This document shows positions 51,280 to 59,030 of a DNA stretch of 64,000 bases, in pieces. Within the stretch, counting starts at the first letter, position 1, and each line of letters begins with the position of its first letter. The notes under the pieces were generated by a model, which saw only the letters and a list, made by a program, of their open reading frames with translations, did no database searches and had not been told where the DNA came from. This DNA comes from JBKEDS01 sp047975545. GTDB lineage: Bacteria; Bacteroidota; Bacteroidia; Flavobacteriales; Flavobacteriaceae. The stretch spans positions 62,001 through 126,000 of the forward strand of contig JBKEDS010000004.1 of assembly GCA_047975545.1 (NCBI GenBank). The letters are read 5' to 3'. The translations under genes and the position numbers were made by a program.

Positions 51280-51747
51280 TTACTGATTTTCCAATTGTTC
51301 CTGTCGTTTTACCTTATTCATGGCATTTTGGATATTGTCACGGTGCCTTATTAAAGTTTTGCACAATGGCAAAGGCAGTTTGTTTTCTCTTAAAAGCTCG
51401 TTATATTTTGTTAGGGAAAACCGTTTAACCTTATAAATCCCCCTTAAAAAAGTACTTTTGCTTTTTTGGGCATCATGTAACTTAAAGTAATTCCATTCGT
51501 CGTGAACACGACCTCTTGCTTGGCTATGCTTTACAGGTTCTATTTGAAATTTTAAAAGCAGTATTATCAAAACTTCGGCAAAATCGTTTCGTTTTCTACT
51601 TCTATCAACAAAAAACGCTTTTAGCTTGGAATCCCGAACAAAACCAGCCGCTTCTTTGTAAATTTGCGAAACCTCGGTATTAAGCAATATTAAAGCATAA
51701 AGGTTATTTAAAACCTTTTCCCTATCTTTCAAATCATATCGTCCCAT
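51280..51747 (-). CDS. four-helix-bundle protein, probably DUF2383/PA2169 family
   Basis: A 155-residue helical protein: NLYALILLNTEVSQIYKEAA, FVDRSRKRNDFAEVLIILLLKF, GRVHDEWNYFKL, then a last helix pair with LTKYNELLREN. The spacing of G-x-x-H-x-x-W and the helices resembles the DUF2383 ferritin-like bundle, though the usual metal-ligand pattern is not obvious. It is convergent with rimM, the two stop codons touching. The function is unknown. Confidence 0.65.
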   Translation of the reverse strand: MGRYDLKDREKVLNNLYALILLNTEVSQIYKEAAGFVRDSKLKAFFVDRSRKRNDFAEVLIILLLKFQIEPVKHSQARGRVHDEWNYFKLHDAQKSKSTFLRGIYKVKRFSLTKYNELLRENKLPLPLCKTLIRHRDNIQNAMNKVKRQEQLENQ

Positions 51748-51943
51748 ACTAAGAAATACACAAAAGCAGCATTAAAAATACGCTCCTTTAATAGTTAAAC
51801 ATTGTTATTTGCTATTAATTCAATTATTAGGGACAATAATATTCGGCTAAAAATACTTATTTTTTATCCTTCTTATTTTACATGATGCCCTTTTTAGATA
51901 AAACCCCTATTTTTATCGTTTATTTAACCCTTTTATTTTATTT

Positions 51944-52657
51944 ATGCCTCAACCTTTTCATTTTAAGCAATTTACTGTCAATCAAAATAACTGTGCCATG
52001 AAAATTGGTACCGATGGCGTTTTGCTCGGCGCTTGGGCTTCAGTTGCCCACAACCCTTTTTCGGTTTTGGATATTGGCGCAGGAACAGGCGTAATAGCCC
52101 TAATGTTGGCGCAACGCAGCAATGCGGAAGTAATCGATGCTATTGAAATTGACAATGGCGCCTACGAGCAATGCGTGGATAATTTTGAGCAATCGCCTTG
52201 GGCCGACCGCCTGTTTTGCTACCACGCCTCTTTAAACGAATTTGTTGAAGAAATTGAGGATAAATACGATTTAATTGTTTGCAACCCACCATTTTACACC
52301 GAAAACCACAAAACCGAAAACCAACAGCGCAATTTGGCCCGGTTTGCCGATGCCATGCCTTTTGAGTATTTAATTTCAGGGGCGTCAAAATTATTAAGCC
52401 CAAACGGTTTTTTTTCGGTTGTCATTCCCTATAAAGAAGAATTGGAATTTGTGAAACTGGCAAAATCGAAAACCCTTTTCCCTAATGAAATCCTTCATGT
52501 AAAAGGAAATGCTTCTTCACCAATAAAGAGAAGTTTAATTACGTTTTCTTTTGAAGAAAAACCGCCCGAAACTAATATTTTGGTTATTGAAAATTCCCGC
52601 CACGATTACACCGAGGACTACATCAATTTAACCAAAGATTTTTATTTAAAACTATAA
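51944..52657 (+). CDS. tRNA1(Val) (adenine-N6)-methyltransferase-like protein
   Basis: A 237-residue class I methyltransferase: FHFKQFTVNQNNCAMKIGTDGVLLGAWA at the start, the SAM loop VLDIGAGTGVIALMLAQR, acidic loop AIEID, and the adenine-N6 motif NPPFY in YDLIVCNPPFYTE. This matches TrmN6 (YfiC), which methylates A37 of tRNA1(Val). It stands alone between a convergent pair and the acyl-CoA dehydrogenase gene. Confidence 0.9.
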   Translation: MPQPFHFKQFTVNQNNCAMKIGTDGVLLGAWASVAHNPFSVLDIGAGTGVIALMLAQRSNAEVIDAIEIDNGAYEQCVDNFEQSPWADRLFCYHASLNEFVEEIEDKYDLIVCNPPFYTENHKTENQQRNLARFADAMPFEYLISGASKLLSPNGFFSVVIPYKEELEFVKLAKSKTLFPNEILHVKGNASSPIKRSLITFSFEEKPPETNILVIENSRHDYTEDYINLTKDFYLKL

Positions 52658-52677
52658 ACAAACCCGTAATATTTGGT

Positions 52678-52685
52678 TAAATTTG
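52678..52685 (+). promoter_or_regulatory. -7 promoter element of the acyl-CoA dehydrogenase gene
   Basis: TAAATTTG matches TAnnTTTG exactly, 26 bases before ATG 52712. It lies inside the longer in-frame ORF beginning at 52673, supporting the shorter start. Confidence 0.5.
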
Positions 52686-52711
52686 GTATTAACACACCAA
52701 AAACCACACTT

Positions 52712-53890
52712 ATGAAACCCGATTTGTTCGAAGCCCCGGATTATTATAATTTAGACGATTTACTAACCGACGAGCATAAATTAATCCGCAATGCTACAAG
52801 AACTTGGGTAAAACGGGAGCTTAGCCCAATTATAGACCACTACGCCCAAAAATCACAATTCCCGTCGCAACTTATAAATGGCCTTGCCCAAATTGGGGCA
52901 TTTGGCTGTTATATCCCGGTTAAATATGGTGGTGCCGGATTGGACCAAATAGCCTACGGCCTGATTATGCAGGAAATAGAACGGGGCGATTCGGGCATCC
53001 GCAGTACGACATCGGTACAAACCAGCTTGGTTATGTACCCCATATGGCAATACGGTAGCGAAGCCCAGCGCCAAAAATATTTGCCCAAATTGGCTAGCGG
53101 CGAATGGGTAGGCTGTTTTGGGCTTACCGAACCCGACCACGGTAGCAACCCCGCCGGAATGATTACCCATTTTAAGGACAAAGGCGACCATTATTTGTTA
53201 AACGGTGCTAAAATGTGGATTAGCAATGCGCCCTTTGCCGATATAGCCATTGTTTGGGCTAAAAATGAAGAAGGCCGCATCCACGGTTTAATTGTCCAGC
53301 GGGGCATGGAAGGATTTACCACTCCCGAAACCCACAACAAATGGTCGTTACGGGCATCGGCTACGGGCGAGCTTATTTTCAACAACGTAAAAGTACCCAA
53401 GGAAAACCTGTTGCCCAATAAATCGGGGCTGGGCGCGCCGCTTGGCTGCTTGGACTCCGCCCGCTACGGCATTGCCTGGGGCGCTATTGGGGCGGCAATG
53501 GACTGCTACGATACTGCCCTGCGCTATTGCAAGGAACGCTTGCAATTTGGTAAGCCCATAGGGCAGTTTCAATTGCAACAAAAAAAACTGGCCGAAATGA
53601 TTACCGAAATAACCAAAGCGCAATTACTGGCTTGGCGTTTGGGAATTTTACGCAACGAGGGCAAGGCCACTTCCGCCCAAATTTCCATGGCCAAGCGCAA
53701 CAACGTAAACATGGCCATTACCATTGCCCGAGAGGCAAGGCAAATACTGGGCGGCATGGGCATTACGGGCGAATACTCCATAATGCGGCACATGATGAAC
53801 TTGGAAAGCGTTATTACCTACGAAGGCACGCACGACATCCATTTACTAATAACCGGATTGGATATTACGGGACTTAGTGCGTTTAAGTAA
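52712..53890 (+). CDS. acyl-CoA dehydrogenase, glutaryl-CoA dehydrogenase-like
   Basis: Starting at ATG 52712 it has 392 residues and the full acyl-CoA dehydrogenase fold: an N-terminal helical domain (LLTDEHKLIRNATRTW), the flavin loop CFGLTEPDHGSNPAGM, LNGAKMWISNAPFADIAIVW and the C-terminal RQILGGMGITGEYSIMRHM. The catalytic Glu lies in VITYEGTHDIHLLI, the position used by glutaryl-CoA dehydrogenases. It would pass electrons to the ETF encoded at 28-30 kb. Whether it decarboxylates glutaryl-CoA or acts on another acyl-CoA is open. Confidence 0.88.
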   Translation: MKPDLFEAPDYYNLDDLLTDEHKLIRNATRTWVKRELSPIIDHYAQKSQFPSQLINGLAQIGAFGCYIPVKYGGAGLDQIAYGLIMQEIERGDSGIRSTTSVQTSLVMYPIWQYGSEAQRQKYLPKLASGEWVGCFGLTEPDHGSNPAGMITHFKDKGDHYLLNGAKMWISNAPFADIAIVWAKNEEGRIHGLIVQRGMEGFTTPETHNKWSLRASATGELIFNNVKVPKENLLPNKSGLGAPLGCLDSARYGIAWGAIGAAMDCYDTALRYCKERLQFGKPIGQFQLQQKKLAEMITEITKAQLLAWRLGILRNEGKATSAQISMAKRNNVNMAITIAREARQILGGMGITGEYSIMRHMMNLESVITYEGTHDIHLLITGLDITGLSAFK

Positions 53891-53947
53891 TTTTTTTGAA
53901 ATAGAAAATCGAAAGCATTTTGAAAATTGTTTTTATTATTTTTACCC

Positions 53948-54844
53948 ATGTTTTCATCGAAAAAAAAATTAGACAAGGCTTACAGCAAGGCCAAACGGAT
54001 TTCGTTTAACGATAATTCGAAGTTTATCCTGTTTAGCGATTGCCATCGCGGCGACAATAGTTTTGCCGACGATTTTGCCAACAACCGCAATATTTATTAC
54101 CACGCCCTAAAGCATTACCACAACGAGGGTTTTGTGTATTGCGAATTGGGCGATGGCGATGAGCTTTGGGAAAACTTGTCGTTTGCCCCCGTTTTCGAGG
54201 CACATAAAAACGTGTACATGTTGTTAAAGCAATTTCACGAGGAAAACAGGCTGCACATGGTTTGGGGCAACCACGACATGGTGTACCGAAACCCCAACTA
54301 TGTAAAAAAACACCTTTCTACTTATTTCGATCCTAAACTTGGCGAGGACGTTCCGCTTTTTAAAAACTTAACCTATCACGAAGCCCTTATTTTAAAACAC
54401 GAAACCAATAATCAGGAACTATTTTTAGCCCATGGCCACCAAGCCGATTGGTGGAACTACAACTTTTGGAAATGGAGTCGGTTTTTGGTAAGAATATTAT
54501 GGAAACCTCTTAACGTCATGGGTATTGCCGACCCCACTACCCCTGCAAAAAATTACAAGGAACTTATTAAGGTTGAACGACGGATAAAAAAATGGATAAT
54601 ACACAACAACAACCTAATTACCGTTGTTGGCCACACACACCGCCCACGTTTCCCTGAGCCTGGCGATATTGCCTTTTTTAACGATGGCTGCTGTGTACAC
54701 CCAAGAAGTGTAACCGGCATTGAAATTGTTAATGGTACTATAAGCCTTATAAAATGGCAAGTGGACACTACCGACGATGGTACGCTAAAAATCGTTCGGG
54801 TACTTTTGGAAGGTCCACAAAGGCTTATAGATTATAAGGGCTAA
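53948..54844 (+). CDS. calcineurin-like metallophosphoesterase
   Basis: With ATG 53948 it has 298 residues. The metallophosphoesterase motifs appear in order: FSDCHRGDNSFAD, ELGDGDELWENL, WGNHDMVY, FLAHGHQADWW and VGHTHRPRF (His and Asp metal ligands). A segment around residue 180-200 (WKWSRFLVRILWKPLN) is amphipathic and may touch the membrane. The arrangement resembles LpxH-like enzymes, but I cannot assign a substrate. Its stop codon is 16 bases from the convergent ferredoxin gene. Confidence 0.85.
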   Translation: MFSSKKKLDKAYSKAKRISFNDNSKFILFSDCHRGDNSFADDFANNRNIYYHALKHYHNEGFVYCELGDGDELWENLSFAPVFEAHKNVYMLLKQFHEENRLHMVWGNHDMVYRNPNYVKKHLSTYFDPKLGEDVPLFKNLTYHEALILKHETNNQELFLAHGHQADWWNYNFWKWSRFLVRILWKPLNVMGIADPTTPAKNYKELIKVERRIKKWIIHNNNLITVVGHTHRPRFPEPGDIAFFNDGCCVHPRSVTGIEIVNGTISLIKWQVDTTDDGTLKIVRVLLEGPQRLIDYKG

Positions 54845-54860
54845 TCCGCACCAAGTTTTA

Positions 54861-55190
54861 TTATTCAGGTGCCAGTTCCACCTCCAATCCTTGCAGCTCG
54901 GGGGTTATTTGTATTTGGCAGCCCAAGCGGCTGTTTTCCTTTACGTTAAAGGCTTCGGACAGCATAGCTTCCTCGTCGTCGCTCATTTCGGGCAATTCGG
55001 TGTCGCTTGTTACATAGCACTGGCAGGAGGCGCACATGGCCATTCCGCCGCATATCCCTATGGTGCCCTCGGGAGCCAACTCGTAGCTGCGCACAACTTC
55101 CATCAGGTTCATGGCCATATCGGTTGGGGCAATAACTTCGTGTGTTACACCATCCCTGTCGGTTATTTTAATGGTAATATCTTGTTCCAT
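54861..55190 (-). CDS. adrenodoxin-type [2Fe-2S] ferredoxin
   Basis: A 109-residue ferredoxin. The cluster ligands are in GICGGMAMCASCQCYV (C-x5-C-x2-C) and the last Cys in SRLGCQIQI, the plant/adrenodoxin pattern. It is acidic in its second half (ELPEMSDDEEAML), the surface used for partner docking. It is an electron carrier in the cytosol and lies downstream of the NifU-like and Mrp genes (92-base gap) on the same strand, which suggests a shared Fe-S role. Confidence 0.93.
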   Translation of the reverse strand: MEQDITIKITDRDGVTHEVIAPTDMAMNLMEVVRSYELAPEGTIGICGGMAMCASCQCYVTSDTELPEMSDDEEAMLSEAFNVKENSRLGCQIQITPELQGLEVELAPE

Positions 55191-55282
55191 AACTGGTATA
55201 AATAAGTAAATCTTACATTTGCTTTTTTGGGAAATGCAAATGTAAGATTATTATAATTTTCAGTGCTTTAAAAAGTGGTTTT

Positions 55283-55525
55283 TTATGCTTCTATATTTAC
55301 GACTTTTTCTATTTGCGGGGCGTATTTTTTTATAGTCATTTCCACGCCTGATTTTAAGGTCATTTGGTTAACGCTACACCCCACGCAAGCCCCTGTTAAT
55401 TGTACCTTAACGAGTTTATCGTCCTCAATGGCGAGCAATTCAATATCGCCACCGTCGCTTTGCAAAAACGGACGGATTTCGTCCAAAGCCTTTTCTACGT
55501 TTAATTTAACTTCTTCTGATGTCAT
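55283..55525 (-). CDS. NifU C-terminal-like Fe-S scaffold/carrier protein
   Basis: An 80-residue protein consisting only of the NifU C-terminal domain: VEKALDEIRPFLQSDGGDIELLAIED and the cluster motif LTGACVGCSVNQMTLKSGVE (CxxC). It carries a [4Fe-4S] cluster to apo-proteins. Its start codon touches the stop codon of the Mrp gene (55526), so the two are translated together. Confidence 0.93.
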   Translation of the reverse strand: MTSEEVKLNVEKALDEIRPFLQSDGGDIELLAIEDDKLVKVQLTGACVGCSVNQMTLKSGVEMTIKKYAPQIEKVVNIEA

Positions 55526-56665
55526 TTACTTCTTTTTAACTGCCGAACAACCGGCCATAGTTGTTATTTTTATTGCTTCGGTTGGCGGTAGGTTTTCGTT
55601 TCTATCTACCACTTCCTGCACCACTTTTCGGGTTAAGGCTTCGAAGGCCTGCTCCAATAATGTTGCGGTTTGCAGGGCTGCGGGGCGACCTGCATCGCCA
55701 GCTTCACGTATGCTTTGTACCAAGGGTATTTCACCCAGAAACGGTACTTCTAAATCCTCTGCCAAGTTTTTGGCGCCCGCTTTTCCAAAAATGTAATATT
55801 TGTTATCGGGCAACTCCTCGGGCGTAAAGTAAGCCATATTTTCTATAATTCCAAGAACCGGCACTTGGATGCTTTCCTGTTGGAACATAGCAACGCCTTT
55901 TCTGGCATCGGCCAAGGCTATATTTTGGGGCGTACTAACCACCACGGCACCCGTTATGGGTAACGATTGCATGATGCTTAGGTGAATATCGCCCGTTCCC
56001 GGTGGCAGGTCCAACAATAGGAAATCGAGTTCGCCCCAATGGGCATCGAAAATCATTTGGTTTAGGGCTTTGGCCGCCATGGGACCGCGCCAAACCACAG
56101 CTTGGTTGGGCTGGGTAAAAAAGCCTATGGACAATATTTTAATACCGTAATTTTCAACGGGTTTCATTTTCGATTTGCCCTCGATATTTACCGCCAAGGG
56201 CTTTTCGGCCTCGACATCGAACATTATGGGGATTGACGGCCCATAAATATCGGCATCCAGCACACCTACCTTAAAGCCCATTTTTGCCAAGCTAACGGCA
56301 AGGTTTGCCGTAATGGTAGATTTACCAACACCGCCCTTGCCCGAAGCCACGGCCACTATGTTTTGTATACCCGGAATGGGTTTCCCTTTTATTACGGTTG
56401 CTTTGGGCTTTGCCGGGGCATCGACCTTGACGTTAATTTTGATTTTTGCCTTTTCGTAAACCTGGTCGTGAATGGTTTTTAAAATATCGACCTCGGTACG
56501 TTTTTTAGCTTGAAGGCTTGGGTTTTTTATGGTAATATCGACCACCACTTCGTCGCCAAAAGTAACCACGTTGGTTACCGCACCGCTTTCCACCATATTT
56601 TCGCCTTCGCCCGGAACGGTTATGGTTGTTAAGGCTTTAAGTATATCTTGTTTGTTAAGTTTCAA
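55526..56665 (-). CDS. Mrp/NBP35 family P-loop ATPase, Fe-S carrier type
   Basis: A 379-residue protein. Residues 1-90 are a MIP18/DUF59 domain; the ATPase begins at about 104 with the deviant Walker A VASGKGGVGKSTITANLA and continues with the DADIYGPSIPIMF and LLLDLPPGTGDIHL motifs. In most Mrp proteins a CxxC pair follows near GIIENM; here that stretch reads ENMAYFTPEELPDNKYYIFG and has no cysteine. The operon with a NifU-like protein fits Fe-S transfer. A promoter element TATATTTG lies at 56797-56804. Confidence 0.92.
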   Translation of the reverse strand: MKLNKQDILKALTTITVPGEGENMVESGAVTNVVTFGDEVVVDITIKNPSLQAKKRTEVDILKTIHDQVYEKAKIKINVKVDAPAKPKATVIKGKPIPGIQNIVAVASGKGGVGKSTITANLAVSLAKMGFKVGVLDADIYGPSIPIMFDVEAEKPLAVNIEGKSKMKPVENYGIKILSIGFFTQPNQAVVWRGPMAAKALNQMIFDAHWGELDFLLLDLPPGTGDIHLSIMQSLPITGAVVVSTPQNIALADARKGVAMFQQESIQVPVLGIIENMAYFTPEELPDNKYYIFGKAGAKNLAEDLEVPFLGEIPLVQSIREAGDAGRPAALQTATLLEQAFEALTRKVVQEVVDRNENLPPTEAIKITTMAGCSAVKKK

Positions 56666-56796
56666 AATTTATAGTTTTTATTTGTTCTTGGTATCTGTCC
56701 TAAGGCACAAATAGACTTTTGTTTTGTCCGCCTTTTAAAAGAAAACTTACATTTTTAAAAGTAATTTTATTAGGTTTTTGGAAATGATACGAGGCA

Positions 56797-56804
56797 CAAA
56801 TATA
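56797..56804 (-). promoter_or_regulatory. -7 promoter element of the Mrp-NifU operon
   Basis: The minus strand reads TATATTTG, a full match to TAnnTTTG, about 130 bases upstream of the Mrp start codon. Confidence 0.35.
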
Positions 56805-56856
56805 GGGCTAATTGTTTTAATTTTGAAGTGTTTAAAGCTCTTCTTTTTCTTTTCGC

Positions 56857-58416
56857 CTATCGACTCTTATTCTTCCCAAATTTCCAATAAACAAAAAGCG
56901 CAATTAACCCCGTAAGCAGCCAAAACAAATCGACACAAAACACTTGAACCAACCCTTTTTGAAGGCTTGCCCACAACCAGTCGCCAGTTACAATGCCGTT
57001 TGCTATTGGAACTGAAAGCGATAAAATACCGCCAAGGATTACATAAAAATTATTGAGCTTTCTATACTTGTTGAAAAATAGCCCCGCAACTGCCATGAGC
57101 AACCATCCGATAAAGAAAATTGAATTGACCGCACCTACCCTTGCCCCCATTTCCATTGGCACTAATTTATTGGCCGCAAATAATAATGCCGTAGCCGGGA
57201 ACAAACTTAGGCAAATAGCCAAATAGGCTTTTGTAACCCTATGGTAAAAACGCTGTTGCTTTTGGGTATAGTTCTTGTTTTCTCGAGCTACTTTCCAAAT
57301 TAAAATACCGCTAATTAGCACATAACAGGTAATTAACGCCAACAAAAAGTAAACTATTTTTAAGACAATACCGCCAAAAGTACCAAAATGGAGTTTTATT
57401 AAAAGGTTGTAAACCGCTTGGCTGTAGTTTTTATGGTTGGGCGTAATTTCCGCGAGATATTCGCCCGTTTTCATGGCGTATACCACCACGCCATCGCCAA
57501 GAATGCCGCTACCGTCGTCTACATAAAACGACACGTTGGCATCGTCTTTCCCAAAATGGTGAAAATTGGCCATAACCACTTCTTGCTCCGGAAAATGCTC
57601 CTGCGATTTTTGGTACAGAAAATTAATGCCTTTTAAATTGGGATTATAAGGAGCGTTTTCGTCTAAGGGAATGCCTTCCTGTGGCGAAAAAATTTCGAAA
57701 ATCGGTGCCGAATCGCCATCGAACAGCACAACCGTACTCGGTGCCAACAAAAAGAACAGTAGCCCAAACAAAGCCCCGGTTACCGCAAAAACAACCTGAA
57801 ACGGAACCGTGATAATGCCCAGCACGGTATGGGCGTTGGTCCAAATAGTTTTCCATTTTCCATCAGTAGTGTAGGCGTAGAATTTTTGCAATACATTTTT
57901 CCAATGAATTAAAATTCCTGTTACCGTTGCGAAAAGAAAAAACAAGGAAACAAACCCTGCCAAATACAACCCAAAAGTTGGAATTTGATCGAAATAATGC
58001 AGGCGGAAAATAGTTTCGCCTACCGTTGTTTTCAAACTTGTGTCGTCTGGAATAGCTAAGGTATTTGGGTTAATGGCTTGTATTATCCGCGTATGGGTTG
58101 CATCGTCATTTTCAATTTCGGCATAAAGCCGTATTACGGGAATGTTTTTTGAAGGAAAAACAATGGTTAGATGATCGTCTATCTTGGCGTTGGGGTGCGT
58201 TTCCAAAAACTTAGCCACTAACTGGTCGTAATCTACGTTGGCATTTGGTACTACGCGGGCTTCATGGTTTTCCCATTGGTAAATTTCATCTTTAAACAAG
58301 GCAAAAGCACCCGCATAAAAAATAATATATAAGGCGCAGCAAATTACTATTCCCGTTACCGTATGGGTATGGAACAAAATATTGTAAGTACGGTTTGGCA
58401 ACGCTTTCAGGTTCAT
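56857..58416 (-). CDS. PepSY-associated transmembrane protein (iron-uptake reductase type)
   Basis: A 519-residue inner-membrane protein. The first membrane helix (about 15-38, HTHTVTGIVICCALYIIFYA) is followed by a periplasmic PepSY region, then helices near 145-170, 200-225 and 340-370 and three more at the C-terminus (KLVPMEMGARVGAVNSIFF; ILGGILSLSVPIANGIV). Conserved His in LHYFDQIP and LHFGTFGG may bind haem. In TonB-receptor operons such proteins are thought to reduce ferric siderophores. It overlaps the upstream 93-residue gene by 4 bases. Confidence 0.82.
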   Translation of the reverse strand: MNLKALPNRTYNILFHTHTVTGIVICCALYIIFYAGAFALFKDEIYQWENHEARVVPNANVDYDQLVAKFLETHPNAKIDDHLTIVFPSKNIPVIRLYAEIENDDATHTRIIQAINPNTLAIPDDTSLKTTVGETIFRLHYFDQIPTFGLYLAGFVSLFFLFATVTGILIHWKNVLQKFYAYTTDGKWKTIWTNAHTVLGIITVPFQVVFAVTGALFGLLFFLLAPSTVVLFDGDSAPIFEIFSPQEGIPLDENAPYNPNLKGINFLYQKSQEHFPEQEVVMANFHHFGKDDANVSFYVDDGSGILGDGVVVYAMKTGEYLAEITPNHKNYSQAVYNLLIKLHFGTFGGIVLKIVYFLLALITCYVLISGILIWKVARENKNYTQKQQRFYHRVTKAYLAICLSLFPATALLFAANKLVPMEMGARVGAVNSIFFIGWLLMAVAGLFFNKYRKLNNFYVILGGILSLSVPIANGIVTGDWLWASLQKGLVQVFCVDLFWLLTGLIALFVYWKFGKNKSR

Positions 58417-58694
58417 TTAAAACAATAAATTATAAGCAAGCAAACAAGGATAATACCTAAAAGTATAGCCCAAAATTTCCAGCCATTTTTTGAAATAAAG
58501 GCAAAAACCATGATGGCCACCCACAAAAAAAAGCCACTAAAAGCGGTTGTTAACAGCATGACCGATTTATCCTTGACCAAAACGCCCCAAGCCAAATGCA
58601 AGGTTACCGTTACAATATAACCACCAAGAACGGCAGCCGATATTTTAGCAGCCCGTTGCCAGTTGGACGATAGGTATTTTTTGTTAGCAGGCAT
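58413..58694 (-). CDS. small iron-operon membrane protein (DUF3649-like)
   Basis: A 93-residue protein with three hydrophobic segments (about 17-34, 45-63, 71-90) and a WQRAAKISAAVLGGYIVTVT start. It overlaps the PepSY gene by 4 bases and the 112-residue gene upstream by 11, so translation is coupled. In Proteobacteria, a small membrane protein of the DUF3649 type occurs between a TonB receptor and a PepSY protein; the resemblance here is by position and topology more than by motif. Confidence 0.7.
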   Translation of the reverse strand: MPANKKYLSSNWQRAAKISAAVLGGYIVTVTLHLAWGVLVKDKSVMLLTTAFSGFFLWVAIMVFAFISKNGWKFWAILLGIILVCLLIIYCFK

Positions 58695-59022
58695 TTTTCA
58701 GTATTATTTCCACGGTTGCAAATATTAAAAAACCAATGGTTACAAATATAACCGAATGTTTTATAAACGGTTTGGCCAACATCCAGAAGCACAAACCCAA
58801 TGCCACAACAAAACCGGAAACGACAATACCCGTTGCGGCATTAAACGTTTTACAAAGCAATAAGGTGGATATTGCAACCAATACCCACCCGGTTATGTTT
58901 TTGCCCTTCTTCCCCATGGGTAACGTTTTAAACCAGCCCAATACATCATGTGGGAAGTATTTTGAATTGGCATACCAAAACAGCGTACCATAAAACGTTA
59001 ACAATAGCGAAAGACTAATCAT
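58684..59022 (-). CDS. small iron-operon membrane protein (DUF3325-like)
   Basis: A 112-residue protein with about three hydrophobic segments (1-16, 44-80 as two short helices, 88-108) and a basic middle (LPMGKKGKNITGW). It starts 8 bases after the TonB receptor stop codon and overlaps the next gene by 11 bases. The position matches DUF3325-type proteins of siderophore operons. I cannot name a function for it. Confidence 0.68.
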   Translation of the reverse strand: MISLSLLLTFYGTLFWYANSKYFPHDVLGWFKTLPMGKKGKNITGWVLVAISTLLLCKTFNAATGIVVSGFVVALGLCFWMLAKPFIKHSVIFVTIGFLIFATVEIILKNAC

Positions 59023-59030
59023 CCTTTTAC

